Virus record (IMG/VR): IMGVR_UViG_3300032053_000432
Span: 1 to 26,836 of that record
Direction: 5' to 3' (one strand)
Length of the DNA: 26,836 nucleotides
From: a virus
Under the pieces are notes generated by a model. The model made no database searches. It worked only from the letters and a program-made list of their open reading frames with translations, and was not told the DNA's origin. Of the stretch, positions 6,958 to 14,500 are shown one piece after another. The position numbers and the translations under genes are program-made. Every line of letters starts with the position of its first letter. The first letter of the stretch is position 1.

Positions 6958-7671
6958 GTGGGCAACTACGCCACAGAGGCCGAGGTGAGGGCAGAAGGGG
7001 CGACCGCCACGTCTGCCCGGATCAACGCCAGGATCGAAAAGTGGGAAGCCATCGTGGAGAAGGTCACGGGCAACTACTTCCGCGTCCTCGCCCCAGGTGA
7101 GTTGATCTTTGATGGCAACAACATGACCACACTATTCTTCAGCCTCGCCCTTGTTGCGGTCACGTCGGTCAAGATCAACGGTGAGACCGTGGCGCTTACG
7201 GCTGACGAATACCGGACGTTCGCGGGGCGGGTCCCGCCTGCCGACGACCGATACAACCCCAAGATCCAGCTGACACCAACTGGTATCATCAGCACCATCT
7301 TCCGTCCGGAGCCTGCCATTTTCCTCAAGGGCTACGACCAGCGGATCACGGCTACATGGGGCTTCGTGGATGACGACGGCGTGGGCGGGTTCAAACCCCC
7401 ACGCCCCATCAAGGACGCGGTCATCCAGCTGGTCGTCATGGACTTGGAAGGCTACCTGGATCGCGGGGCTAGTGCTGGACGTGTCATTGCCAGCGAGACC
7501 ACGGATGGGCACTCCGTTACCTACGAACAATCCAGCGGGGGCGGTGGTGCGCGGACAGCTATCCCTGACCAGATCATGGACGTGTTGAAGTTGTACCGCC
7601 GTCCGTGGAAGATCACGATGCCCGACTCGGTTGTGTTTGAGGACCCCTCTGCCGCTATCGCGGGCTGGTGA
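6958..7671 (+). CDS. Head-tail connector protein (gp6-like adaptor)
   Basis: 237 residues from GTG 6958, with GGAAGGAG at 6943-6950. The N-terminal helix pair (YATEAEVRAEGATATSARIN then ARIEKWEAIVEKVTGNYF) followed by a beta segment (GNNMTTLFFSLALVAVTSVKING) matches the adaptor family that binds the portal ring and extends the DNA channel. A second helical stretch, RPIKDAVIQLVVMDLEGYLDRG, and DQIMDVLKLYRRP near the C-terminus are also family-like. It opens a block of neck genes. Confidence 0.75.
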   Translation: MGNYATEAEVRAEGATATSARINARIEKWEAIVEKVTGNYFRVLAPGELIFDGNNMTTLFFSLALVAVTSVKINGETVALTADEYRTFAGRVPPADDRYNPKIQLTPTGIISTIFRPEPAIFLKGYDQRITATWGFVDDDGVGGFKPPRPIKDAVIQLVVMDLEGYLDRGASAGRVIASETTDGHSVTYEQSSGGGGARTAIPDQIMDVLKLYRRPWKITMPDSVVFEDPSAAIAGW

Positions 7672-8108
7672 TCGTGCTCCCCAATCTCATCCATCCCGTC
7701 CCGGTCTTTCTCCGCAAGGCGGAGAAGGCATTGACGGCTGTACAGGACGACAACCTGCACGAGCCAGTGGGTCAGGTCAGGCGCCAGCAAGCCCCCACCC
7801 GTTTCCTCGCCCAGGTGTCATGGGGCAAGGACCAGAGGCAGGACCAAGTGGCTGGGGGTGCCGCCTCGGCGTCGGACGGCTACCTGCTGTTCAGGCCAGC
7901 TGACCTTCGTGGCAGGCACTTTGAGATAGAGGTCGGGGACTGCGTCGTCCAGATTGGTGAAGGCAACGCGGCTCGATCAACCGATCTTTACGTGGTGGCC
8001 CTGACGTGGATGGGGCACTACCCTGACCAGAATGGCGCCTCGTTGGTCAGGGCCTACTTCGAGGACCGCTCCCCGTCTCGGGCTAGCAGGGGCAGCACAT
8101 GGGGATGA
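7668..8108 (+). CDS. Head closure/neck protein candidate
   Basis: 146 residues from GTG 7668, overlapping the adaptor stop (GTGA), with no clear separate ribosome site, so translation is probably coupled. A beta-rich core (GYLLFRPADLRGR, FEIEVGDCVVQIG, TDLYVVALTWMGHYPD) fits the small beta-barrel stopper or head-closure proteins found right after the adaptor in many tailed phages. Identity rests mainly on order and size. It overlaps the following gene by ten bases. Confidence 0.55.
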   Translation: MIVLPNLIHPVPVFLRKAEKALTAVQDDNLHEPVGQVRRQQAPTRFLAQVSWGKDQRQDQVAGGAASASDGYLLFRPADLRGRHFEIEVGDCVVQIGEGNAARSTDLYVVALTWMGHYPDQNGASLVRAYFEDRSPSRASRGSTWG

Positions 8109-8677
8109 AGCTCATCCTGACCGGGTTCAAGAAGTTGGCGAGCATTCTCGACCCGGCCAAGACCAACGCCAGGATGCGGAAGCATGTCCAGGTGGCCACG
8201 AATAGGAACGCGCTCCTTGGGGCGAGCGAGGTGGTCCGAGCAATCTACAGCGGCCGCTTCCAAGCCAACTCCCCGTTGACCGTGGCGCTCAAGGGTAGCA
8301 GCCGCCCTCTGGTAGACACCGGGGCGCTGGCTAGCTCCGTGTCAGGCAAGGCGACAAGCTGGAATGAAGCGGTGATCAGCGCCAATCGCAACCGCCAGCG
8401 GACAGGCCGCGAGAAGGGCAGGAAGAGGCAGCCAGCTACCAACATAGCCTTGCTCCTCTACCGTGGAGCTACGATCAAGGTCACCGAGCCCATGCGAAGG
8501 CTGTTCTACGCCATGTCCAGGGAGAACCCGCAGGTCCGGCCGCTGAAGAAAGGGACCACGGTCATTGTTGTCCCGCCACGCCGTTACATGGACGCGGCAT
8601 TGACCCCGCCACTTCTGGCGAAGTACAAGGAGAACTGGGAAGGTGCTATCCGTTTGGTCATGCTAGGGGTCGCCTGA
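8099..8677 (+). CDS. Tail completion protein (HK97 gp10/Mu gpG-like)
   Basis: 192 residues. ATG 8099 is favoured over ATG 8105 by CAGGGG at 8087-8092. The pattern is that of the virion morphogenesis/tail-completion family: basic N-terminal helix, PLTVALKGSSRPLVDTGALASSV, then a basic linker, and a C-terminal PPRRYMDAAL followed by a helix. These proteins form a neck ring that lets heads join tails. It ends in TGATG with the next gene. Confidence 0.7.
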   Translation: MGMKLILTGFKKLASILDPAKTNARMRKHVQVATNRNALLGASEVVRAIYSGRFQANSPLTVALKGSSRPLVDTGALASSVSGKATSWNEAVISANRNRQRTGREKGRKRQPATNIALLLYRGATIKVTEPMRRLFYAMSRENPQVRPLKKGTTVIVVPPRRYMDAALTPPLLAKYKENWEGAIRLVMLGVA

Positions 8678-9957
8678 TGGGCCGCGAAAAACTGACCATC
8701 CCATTCGTATTCGAGGAGGCGAACCGCTCTAGGCTTACCTTCAGCGATACAACCAAGGTTCGACTCAACCCAATCACGAACAGGATCGAGCTTCGCAGCC
8801 AGGGTTATGACCTGGTCACTGGGCTGCCAACGTACCCCGTCTTGCCTGCTCGGCCGTGGGTCAGGACGTGGGCGGTCACCCCGGAAGCGATGCGCCAGTG
8901 GCTTTCGTTCTGGTGCGAGGCGCAGCTCCCTACCGGCACCTCTGTGATGTTCCGGCTCAACAACGGAACGGCTGACTACTTTTGGAACACCACCCCGCCA
9001 ACCCCAGCTTGGACGGTGGTCGTCACCGAGGCGACCGACTGGAGCACCCATGATGCGGTGGCGGAGCACATAGCAACCTTCCCTGTCACGTCAGGCAAGA
9101 TAGCGGTCGTGGTCGGGCTAGGCACAACCAATGCATCGGTTACTCCGCAGGTCCAGTACGTGGATGTGCTGATGGATTGTGAGCTGGAGTGGTTCTACAG
9201 CATCCTGGCCGCGACCGTCCTGCCCGAGCTGAGGGAACATCTCCAAGTCCCCGTGGACTTCTCCCTGAACGCCCCTGGCGGGCTGCGGGTGTCCTTGCTG
9301 GATGTGGAGACCCCGTTCAACATCCTGTCGGTTGGGGCGGTGTACGATCACCAGGCTGACCCTCACCACCGCACCAGCCTGCTATCGACCTACGATGCTA
9401 CCAGCCGAAGCATCCTCTTGACGGTGAGCGTGGCACGCGGCGTTCCACTGTGGATCGTCTTCATTGCGGAGCCCGAGGTCGTTGTCAATTGGGCTAGTCA
9501 GGACTACGTGGAGGTGGAGAAGATTCCGGCTGTGGTCATAGACGGGATTGAGCCCACGATCTACCAGAACTTCGCCGAGCAGCACACCAAGAACATCCAC
9601 ACCAAGACAGCGGTCGTCCGCAGGAGGCCGCTTAGACTTACCGTGCGCTTTGAGGTAGTATTGCTGGCAGAGAAAACCCGGACCTTGCTGGCGATGATGG
9701 GACAGGCGCTGAAGTTCATTTCCAGTCACCCCGTGCTACGGTGGAGAGACCTAGACCAGGACGTCTCCCTGCATGGGTTCGGGCCTGCCTTATCTGGGCG
9801 CCCCAACCTGAGTGACAAGCACGAGGCCGTGGCGAAGTTCGCGCTGGAGAACCTGTACCTCTGGGTGGCACCCGAAGAAACACCGCACCTTGTCGAGCGG
9901 CTCAACCTTTCTCTCAGCCACACGGCACAGAGTGGTCCGCTCTGGCCTGGGGCATAG
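8677..9957 (+). CDS. Large unknown protein in tail-terminator slot
   Basis: 426 residues from ATG 8677 (TGATG overlap; TAGGGG upstream). No named family recognised. The N-terminus has strands and a tryptophan-rich stretch (WVRTWAVTPEAMRQWLSFW). Residues 135-290 are beta-rich, and 291-400 look mixed, with a KIPAVVIDGIEP loop and a helical LAEKTRTLLAMMGQALKF segment. Position between tail completion and sheath is where tail terminator or sheath-cap genes usually sit, but terminators are usually under 200 residues. It may be a terminator with extra domains or a neck-whisker protein. Structural role likely, precise role open. Confidence 0.6.
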   Translation: MGREKLTIPFVFEEANRSRLTFSDTTKVRLNPITNRIELRSQGYDLVTGLPTYPVLPARPWVRTWAVTPEAMRQWLSFWCEAQLPTGTSVMFRLNNGTADYFWNTTPPTPAWTVVVTEATDWSTHDAVAEHIATFPVTSGKIAVVVGLGTTNASVTPQVQYVDVLMDCELEWFYSILAATVLPELREHLQVPVDFSLNAPGGLRVSLLDVETPFNILSVGAVYDHQADPHHRTSLLSTYDATSRSILLTVSVARGVPLWIVFIAEPEVVVNWASQDYVEVEKIPAVVIDGIEPTIYQNFAEQHTKNIHTKTAVVRRRPLRLTVRFEVVLLAEKTRTLLAMMGQALKFISSHPVLRWRDLDQDVSLHGFGPALSGRPNLSDKHEAVAKFALENLYLWVAPEETPHLVERLNLSLSHTAQSGPLWPGA

Positions 9958-9971
9958 CGAAGGAGAAACAG

Positions 9972-12900
9972 ATGGCCCAGAAACGGTTTGGACCAACTCA
10001 GGATGCAGGCACGGTCATTCTCGAGAAGGAAGCCGAGAAGACGATCCAGGCGCATACCCTAGGGTCGACGGCCTACGCGGGTATCCTGGAACGCGGGGCG
10101 GTGGGCAGCCTCATCATCACGTCCGGCAAGCGGGACCTGCTGGCCAAGACCGGAGGACTTATCCCTGACAGTCTACTGCCGGACGCGGCACAGCACTTCT
10201 GGGATCACTCCAAGGGCGCGGGCATCCTGTTCCTATACCGCGTGGACGACGGCTCAGGGGTCCGTTCCAGCTTGACCTTGTGGGACCGCAAGAACCCCCG
10301 CAACAAGGTCATCCGTGTTGACGCCAACAACGTCGGCAAGTGGGCGGGGAAGAGGGACACGGTTGTGGTCGACCTGACAGCGGTGCCAGGTGACATCACG
10401 GCTACCGTCATCACCCTGCCGATGGGATACCTCGTCCCGAAGAACAAATGGAAGGGTGGCCTCCTGAAGCTGACAGGCTCGGGGGTGTCCTATTCCATCG
10501 TCTCCAACACAGCCGGGACGGCTGGCGTCCGTGCCACGGTCACATTGGCAGGCGACAGCCGGGCCCTGACGGACTTCGGGCTCGCCACGGACAGGGAGTG
10601 CACCCTCACCCTGGACAACCTGAACGAATGGGGCCTCGAGAAGAAACTGGCGGTGGAGGTCCTGGATGGTCAGCTTCACCCGACCACGGAGTGGGGGCTC
10701 AAGGTCTACGTCAACGATGAACTGGTAAGGAACTACCCCGACCTCTCTTCGGACCCGAATGCTGCCAACTACTACGTGGGCGTGATCAACAAGGACACGT
10801 CCAACGTGTTCATCACGGTCACCGACCTGTGGACTGGAGCCAACACGGCAGACGTACGCCCGGCCAACTGGTTCGGGGCGGTCGCGTCCACGGCCATCAC
10901 CGCGCTAGCGGCTGCGCTCAACACCTTGTGTGTGCGCGTGGACAGCAGCCTGGCTGGGCCGAACACCATCGCCCTCTTCACCTACGGCACCGAGGTCATC
11001 CCAGACACCTACGAGCTGGAGGTGATGTCGACAGGCCCGACGGTCTGGCGACTGAAGTCCCTCGACAAGCAGGCGACGCACACTTTCACCGCACCAGCGG
11101 ACACCGTCGCCTACGCGGCAGACAACCCCAAGTCCATCGGTTTCACGGTGACAGGGGGTGGCGTCGCGGCCGCGACCCTGCTCGGCACGCTGCCGGGCCC
11201 GTGGAACCTGGCCCCAGGTGACACCCTCGTAGGCGCGGTCGACAGGGCGGCAGACCAGACCGCTACGTTCACGGCGAGCGGGGCAGCCCGGGAGAACGCA
11301 CCCGCCGAGACCTACCATATCGACAACCTCTGGACGCTTCTGGTGAAGGTCGACGGGGGCGCGGTTCAGACCATCGTGTTCACCGCTGCCACGGACTTCG
11401 TCGACCACGCTGCGGCCACAGCGGAAGAGGTGGCCGCTGCTATCAACCGCCAGATCGTCGGAGCGAGCGCAACCGCTACCACGGCCGGGACCAAGGTGAC
11501 GATCACCAGCGACAAGAAGGGCTACGGCTCCTTCATCGAGGTCACGGGCGGTACGTCCAATGGCGTCCTTCTGTTCAACACGGCTGAGACCCGGGGCATC
11601 GGGAATGACGGAGCTGGACACAACTTCCTCGATATCGATGCCGTCTCCTTCGCCGAGTTGAAGCCCATCCTCGAGACCGCCTTCAGCAATACCGGAGGTG
11701 TGGTATGCACCGAGGTCGCGGGCTGCCTCCGCATCACGACCCATGGAACAGGCGCTGGGATGTACCTCCAGGTCCAGGCGGGGTCCAGTTGTGAGGGCAT
11801 CTTCGGGCTCTCCACTGTCGAGGTCGAGGGTTCCGGTGGCGTGCCGACACCAGGGGAGAAGTTCACCATATACGTCCTCCCACTCCTGGAGGACGAGGCG
11901 ATCAACGGGCGAATCTTCTACCCGGACGTTGCCCTGGCGCCGAAGGCCGGTTGGATCGTTTCCGACAACACGGAGGTCGGGGTCTCCATCGCAACCGGGG
12001 ACCTGACCATCGGCGGGACCATCGGTGGAAACGTGAAGGTCAGACTCCAGTACCGCCAGACCCTGATGGGTGGGTATGACGGGATCCATGACCTGGCGTC
12101 CCATGACTTCAGCCCTGCTTACGACCCGAGCACCTCTCCGTTCAACCAGACGGAGGGGCAGGGGTACGGGCTGATCAAGCACGCCACGCCGGGCATCTGG
12201 AAGATCGGCGGGAACGTGGACGCGACCACGGTGCAGAAGGCTGGCCAGGCGTACGCCGACCAAAAGAACCACCAATTCCGTTTCGAGTTCCAGGACACGA
12301 TCACCGACGAGTTTGTCGCCAAGGCGTACCTCGACACGATCGGGAGGAGCGATTACGAGAAATGCATATTCCCGAGTTACGCCAGCATCGCTGACCCTGT
12401 GAAGGACGGGGTCCTCAAGCTGGTGTCGGTCACGGGCATGGTTCATGGGGTCGAGGCAAGGACGGCGAAGGACTACGACGGCTACCACAAGGTGGCGGCT
12501 GGCATCTACGCCCAGCTACCACTCATCAAGGAACTCCCGATTGGGGACGTCAAGCTGAACGGCGAGGTGCTCAACCCGGCAGGAATCCCGAGGATCGAGC
12601 GCAAGGGTGGCAACTACATCATATGGGGCGCTCGGCTGCCGTCGCTCGACCTCGGCTGGAAGTGGTGTCAGCAACGGGAACTGATGTCCTACTATGAGCA
12701 CGTCCTGTCCGAGTCCTTCGACTGGATCATCTTCGCCATCAACGATGAGTTGGAGCAACCTGCGGCTGTGGCTGCTCTCCAGAGCTTCTTCCAGCCGGAG
12801 TGGAGGAAGCGGGCGCTTCGAGGCGCCACGTTCGAGGAGGCGTGTGAGATCAAGATGGATGCGGAGAACAACACCAACGCCACCAGAGCTGCCGGGGACA

Positions 12901-12998
12901 TGAATGTGGAGATCAAGCTGAGGCTCCCCGATACCGTGGAGCGGTTCATCATCACCATGTCCAAGATGGGCATCTTTGAATCCACGGCGGCAGCGTAG
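9972..12998 (+). CDS. Contractile tail sheath, oversized
   Basis: 1008 residues from ATG 9972 with GAAGGAG upstream. The C-terminal third (about 690-1008) is the conserved sheath core: QFRFEFQDTITDEFVAKAYL, a GVEARTAKDYDGYHKVAAGIYAQLP stretch, NYIIWGARLPS, the helical FDWIIFAINDEL, and an EIKLRLPDTVERFIITM final strand used to link neighbouring subunits. The N-terminus (LGSTAYAGILERG) also fits. Common sheaths run about 380-700 residues; the excess lies in the middle (about 370-660) and includes two related modules: TAEEVAAAINRQI near 482 followed by KVTITSDKKGYG, then a weaker second copy, FAELKPILETAF and LRITTHGTGAG. Such insertions project from the sheath surface in other phages. It contracts at infection to drive the tube through the cell envelope. 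Confidence 0.93.
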   Translation: MAQKRFGPTQDAGTVILEKEAEKTIQAHTLGSTAYAGILERGAVGSLIITSGKRDLLAKTGGLIPDSLLPDAAQHFWDHSKGAGILFLYRVDDGSGVRSSLTLWDRKNPRNKVIRVDANNVGKWAGKRDTVVVDLTAVPGDITATVITLPMGYLVPKNKWKGGLLKLTGSGVSYSIVSNTAGTAGVRATVTLAGDSRALTDFGLATDRECTLTLDNLNEWGLEKKLAVEVLDGQLHPTTEWGLKVYVNDELVRNYPDLSSDPNAANYYVGVINKDTSNVFITVTDLWTGANTADVRPANWFGAVASTAITALAAALNTLCVRVDSSLAGPNTIALFTYGTEVIPDTYELEVMSTGPTVWRLKSLDKQATHTFTAPADTVAYAADNPKSIGFTVTGGGVAAATLLGTLPGPWNLAPGDTLVGAVDRAADQTATFTASGAARENAPAETYHIDNLWTLLVKVDGGAVQTIVFTAATDFVDHAAATAEEVAAAINRQIVGASATATTAGTKVTITSDKKGYGSFIEVTGGTSNGVLLFNTAETRGIGNDGAGHNFLDIDAVSFAELKPILETAFSNTGGVVCTEVAGCLRITTHGTGAGMYLQVQAGSSCEGIFGLSTVEVEGSGGVPTPGEKFTIYVLPLLEDEAINGRIFYPDVALAPKAGWIVSDNTEVGVSIATGDLTIGGTIGGNVKVRLQYRQTLMGGYDGIHDLASHDFSPAYDPSTSPFNQTEGQGYGLIKHATPGIWKIGGNVDATTVQKAGQAYADQKNHQFRFEFQDTITDEFVAKAYLDTIGRSDYEKCIFPSYASIADPVKDGVLKLVSVTGMVHGVEARTAKDYDGYHKVAAGIYAQLPLIKELPIGDVKLNGEVLNPAGIPRIERKGGNYIIWGARLPSLDLGWKWCQQRELMSYYEHVLSESFDWIIFAINDELEQPAAVAALQSFFQPEWRKRALRGATFEEACEIKMDAENNTNATRAAGDMNVEIKLRLPDTVERFIITMSKMGIFESTAAA

Positions 12999-13012
12999 GA
13001 AGGAGTTGACCT

Positions 13013-13456
13013 ATGTCGATCAAGAACGTGGTACAGCCCAACCGGGTGCAGGTGAACAAGTACCAACTCATCGTGCAGCCTGGGGTCGGCTCTGTCCTCC
13101 TCGTGTCGATCGGCGGACTGGAGGAAGAGCTGGACAAGGTCGACCTCCCCGACCGAACCTCCCGCAGTGGTGGGAGGGAGAAGCAGGGCGAGACGGAGAT
13201 CGTCCAGCCGATGCACCATGACCTCGAGGTGCTGGCGATGGAGACGTGGTATCGGATGTGCAAGAACACGCTCCCGCTCTACCTCAAGCTGGGCATCCTG
13301 ATGATCTTTGACGAATGGGGTAGCCCACGCAAACGCTACACCCTGCCCAATTGCTGGCTGAGCAAGCGCAAGCACGCTGACCTCGAGCTGGACAACGACG
13401 GAGAGATGGCGACGATCACCTGGACGATGAATTACGACCAGATCATCCCCATGTAG
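13013..13456 (+). CDS. Tail tube protein
   Basis: 147 residues from ATG 13013, with AGGAAGGAG upstream. The gene follows the sheath directly, as the tube does in contractile tails. Family features are the N-terminal YQLIVQPGVGSVLLVSIGGLEEELDKVDLPD strand-loop, a QGETEIVQPM hairpin, the helical LEVLAMETWYRMCK, and NCWLSKRKHADLELDNDG with ATITWTMNYDQI at the end. It forms stacked hexamer rings inside the sheath. The stop codon lies in the left arm of a strong hairpin, which may set the level of downstream expression. Confidence 0.88.
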   Translation: MSIKNVVQPNRVQVNKYQLIVQPGVGSVLLVSIGGLEEELDKVDLPDRTSRSGGREKQGETEIVQPMHHDLEVLAMETWYRMCKNTLPLYLKLGILMIFDEWGSPRKRYTLPNCWLSKRKHADLELDNDGEMATITWTMNYDQIIPM

Positions 13457-13480
13457 GATGCTCAAAGTCTGAGCATCCTA
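13454..13480 (+). terminator. Perfect 11-bp hairpin after tail tube gene
   Basis: TAGGATGCTCA (13454-13464), a five-base loop AAGTC and TGAGCATCCTA (13470-13480) form a perfect stem that includes the tube stop codon. There is no clear U-run after it, so it may be a partial or U-less terminator, or an RNA-stabilising hairpin protecting the abundant sheath-tube message. Confidence 0.6.
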
Positions 13481-13505
13481 TCTACCGCCCCTCCGTTCTT
13501 CACAA

Positions 13506-13518
13506 ACGCCGCTGGCGT
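13506..13518 (+). other. Small hairpin before chaperone ribosome site
   Basis: ACGCC, loop GCT, GGCGT form a short 5-bp stem ending a few bases before the GGGAGGA ribosome site (13523-13529). It may tune translation of the chaperone; short enough to be chance. Confidence 0.3.
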
Positions 13519-13535
13519 AATTGGGAGGACGACCA

Positions 13536-14360
13536 ATGAATCGCACCACCATCAAGGAACAGGGCCTGCGGCTTCCCATCGGGGAGCTGAAGGACGGGAA
13601 GCTGGTCAAGGAGTTCACCCTCCGCTCCTACAAGGGCAAGGTGGACCGCCTCCTCAACACCTACCGGGAAGCCAACGAGGGCCGGAGCATCGCCTACCTC
13701 GCTGCCAAGTACCTCAGCATGATCGTGGAGACCGCCGGGGGAGTAGCCTACCCCTTGCTGGAGACAGGGGATTCGTCGCCGGAGCAGGAGAGCCGGATGC
13801 ACGGTTGGTTCTTCGCCGACTTCCTCTATGCCTATGTCTACTCCCGGATCGTCAACGTCTCGGAGTGGATCGAGGTGCCAGCGGTCTGCCCTTCTCCCAG
13901 GTGCAATTACAAGGGCACGCCACGTGCCGACCTCTGGACGACCGACGTAACCGTCTTTGATGACCCCGGGGAGCTGCACACCTGGATCAACCTTCGCGAT
14001 GGCATCAGGGTTGGGGACAGGGTGTCCAAGCGGATCAAGCTGCAAGCTGTCCGCTACCGCGCCATGCTGTTGAGCGGGGCACAGGATGTCAACAGCGTCT
14101 CCTATTCCCAGCTACGGGAGGCCATCGTGGAGATCGAAGGGGTGCAGCCCGGCTACGTCCCAACCGACACTGACCTGGACGCGTTATCCAAGTTCGACCT
14201 TCTTCGCATTGACAGGCAGGCTGGGGTCGTTGCTGCCGGACTGGACCTGCGGACGGTCATCCAGTGCCCCAAGTGCGGTATGGACATCCGTGGCGTGTTC
14301 AGCTGGGCTTTCGACCCTTTCTTCGATACTTCAGTTCCGTTGGACATCCTGACCGCCTGA
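13536..14360 (+). CDS. Tail assembly chaperone, zero-frame product (T4 gp26-like)
   Basis: 274 residues from ATG 13536, chosen because GGGAGGA (13523-13529) sits just upstream; an in-frame TTG at 13521 overlaps that site and is unlikely. Four cysteines form a probable zinc site: Cys118-x4-Cys123 and Cys244-x2-Cys247 (CPKCGMD). The C-terminal CPKCG...FDPFF pattern is that of T4 gp26-like base-plate/assembly proteins, and the gene lies between tube and tape measure, where chaperones sit. The product ends at TGA 14358-14360 unless ribosomes slip at CCCTTTC (14315-14321), which gives a 321-residue form. These chaperones coat the tape measure during tail assembly and are absent from the finished virion. 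Confidence 0.8.
   Translation: MNRTTIKEQGLRLPIGELKDGKLVKEFTLRSYKGKVDRLLNTYREANEGRSIAYLAAKYLSMIVETAGGVAYPLLETGDSSPEQESRMHGWFFADFLYAYVYSRIVNVSEWIEVPAVCPSPRCNYKGTPRADLWTTDVTVFDDPGELHTWINLRDGIRVGDRVSKRIKLQAVRYRAMLLSGAQDVNSVSYSQLREAIVEIEGVQPGYVPTDTDLDALSKFDLLRIDRQAGVVAAGLDLRTVIQCPKCGMDIRGVFSWAFDPFFDTSVPLDILTA
14315..14321 (+). promoter_or_regulatory. Predicted -1 ribosomal frameshift site CCCTTTC
   Basis: In the zero frame it reads C CCT TTC, i.e. X XXY YYZ with X=C and Y=T. Both tRNAs (Pro, Phe) can re-pair after one step back, to CCC TTT. The -1 frame is then open to TGA 14498-14500. Programmed -1 shifts between two chaperone frames just before the tape measure are well established in tailed phages. 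Confidence 0.8.
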
Positions 14361-14500
14361 GGGAGGACATCCACACCCTCATGTACTTTGGGCACGGCTT
14401 CACGTTTTCGGATATCCTAGAGCTGACGGAGAAGGAACGAGCGTGGTTTATGAAGCGTCTTCTCCGTCAGCTCAGGACTGAGGCAAAGAAGAGGACGTGA
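14315..14500 (+). CDS. Tail assembly chaperone, -1 frameshift extension
   Basis: Read only after the slip at 14315-14321, this adds about 60 residues to the chaperone (total 321). The segment LREDIHTLMYFGHGFTFSDILELTEKERAWF has the helical composition and the L-x-x-EI-x-x-L, E-R-x-W-F pattern typical of chaperone C-terminal extensions, which are thought to grip the tape measure. No good ribosome site precedes a start in this frame; the internal ATG at 14381 lacks one, so independent translation is unlikely. It ends in TGATG with the tape measure gene. Confidence 0.75.
   Translation, partial: PFLRYFSSVGHPDRLREDIHTLMYFGHGFTFSDILELTEKERAWFMKRLLRQLRTEAKKRT

Noticed and set aside
10905-12488. 527-codon open frame on the minus strand
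   Set aside because: It lies wholly within the sheath gene; high-GC third positions leave the opposite strand open. The sense protein has clear sheath motifs and the antisense has none.
13521-13535. TTG start giving a five-residue longer chaperone
   Set aside because: The TTG overlaps the GGGAGGA ribosome site that serves ATG 13536.
14381-14500. Independent small gene starting at ATG 14381
   Set aside because: No ribosome site precedes it, and the frame stays open back to an in-register slip site, which explains it better as a frameshift extension.
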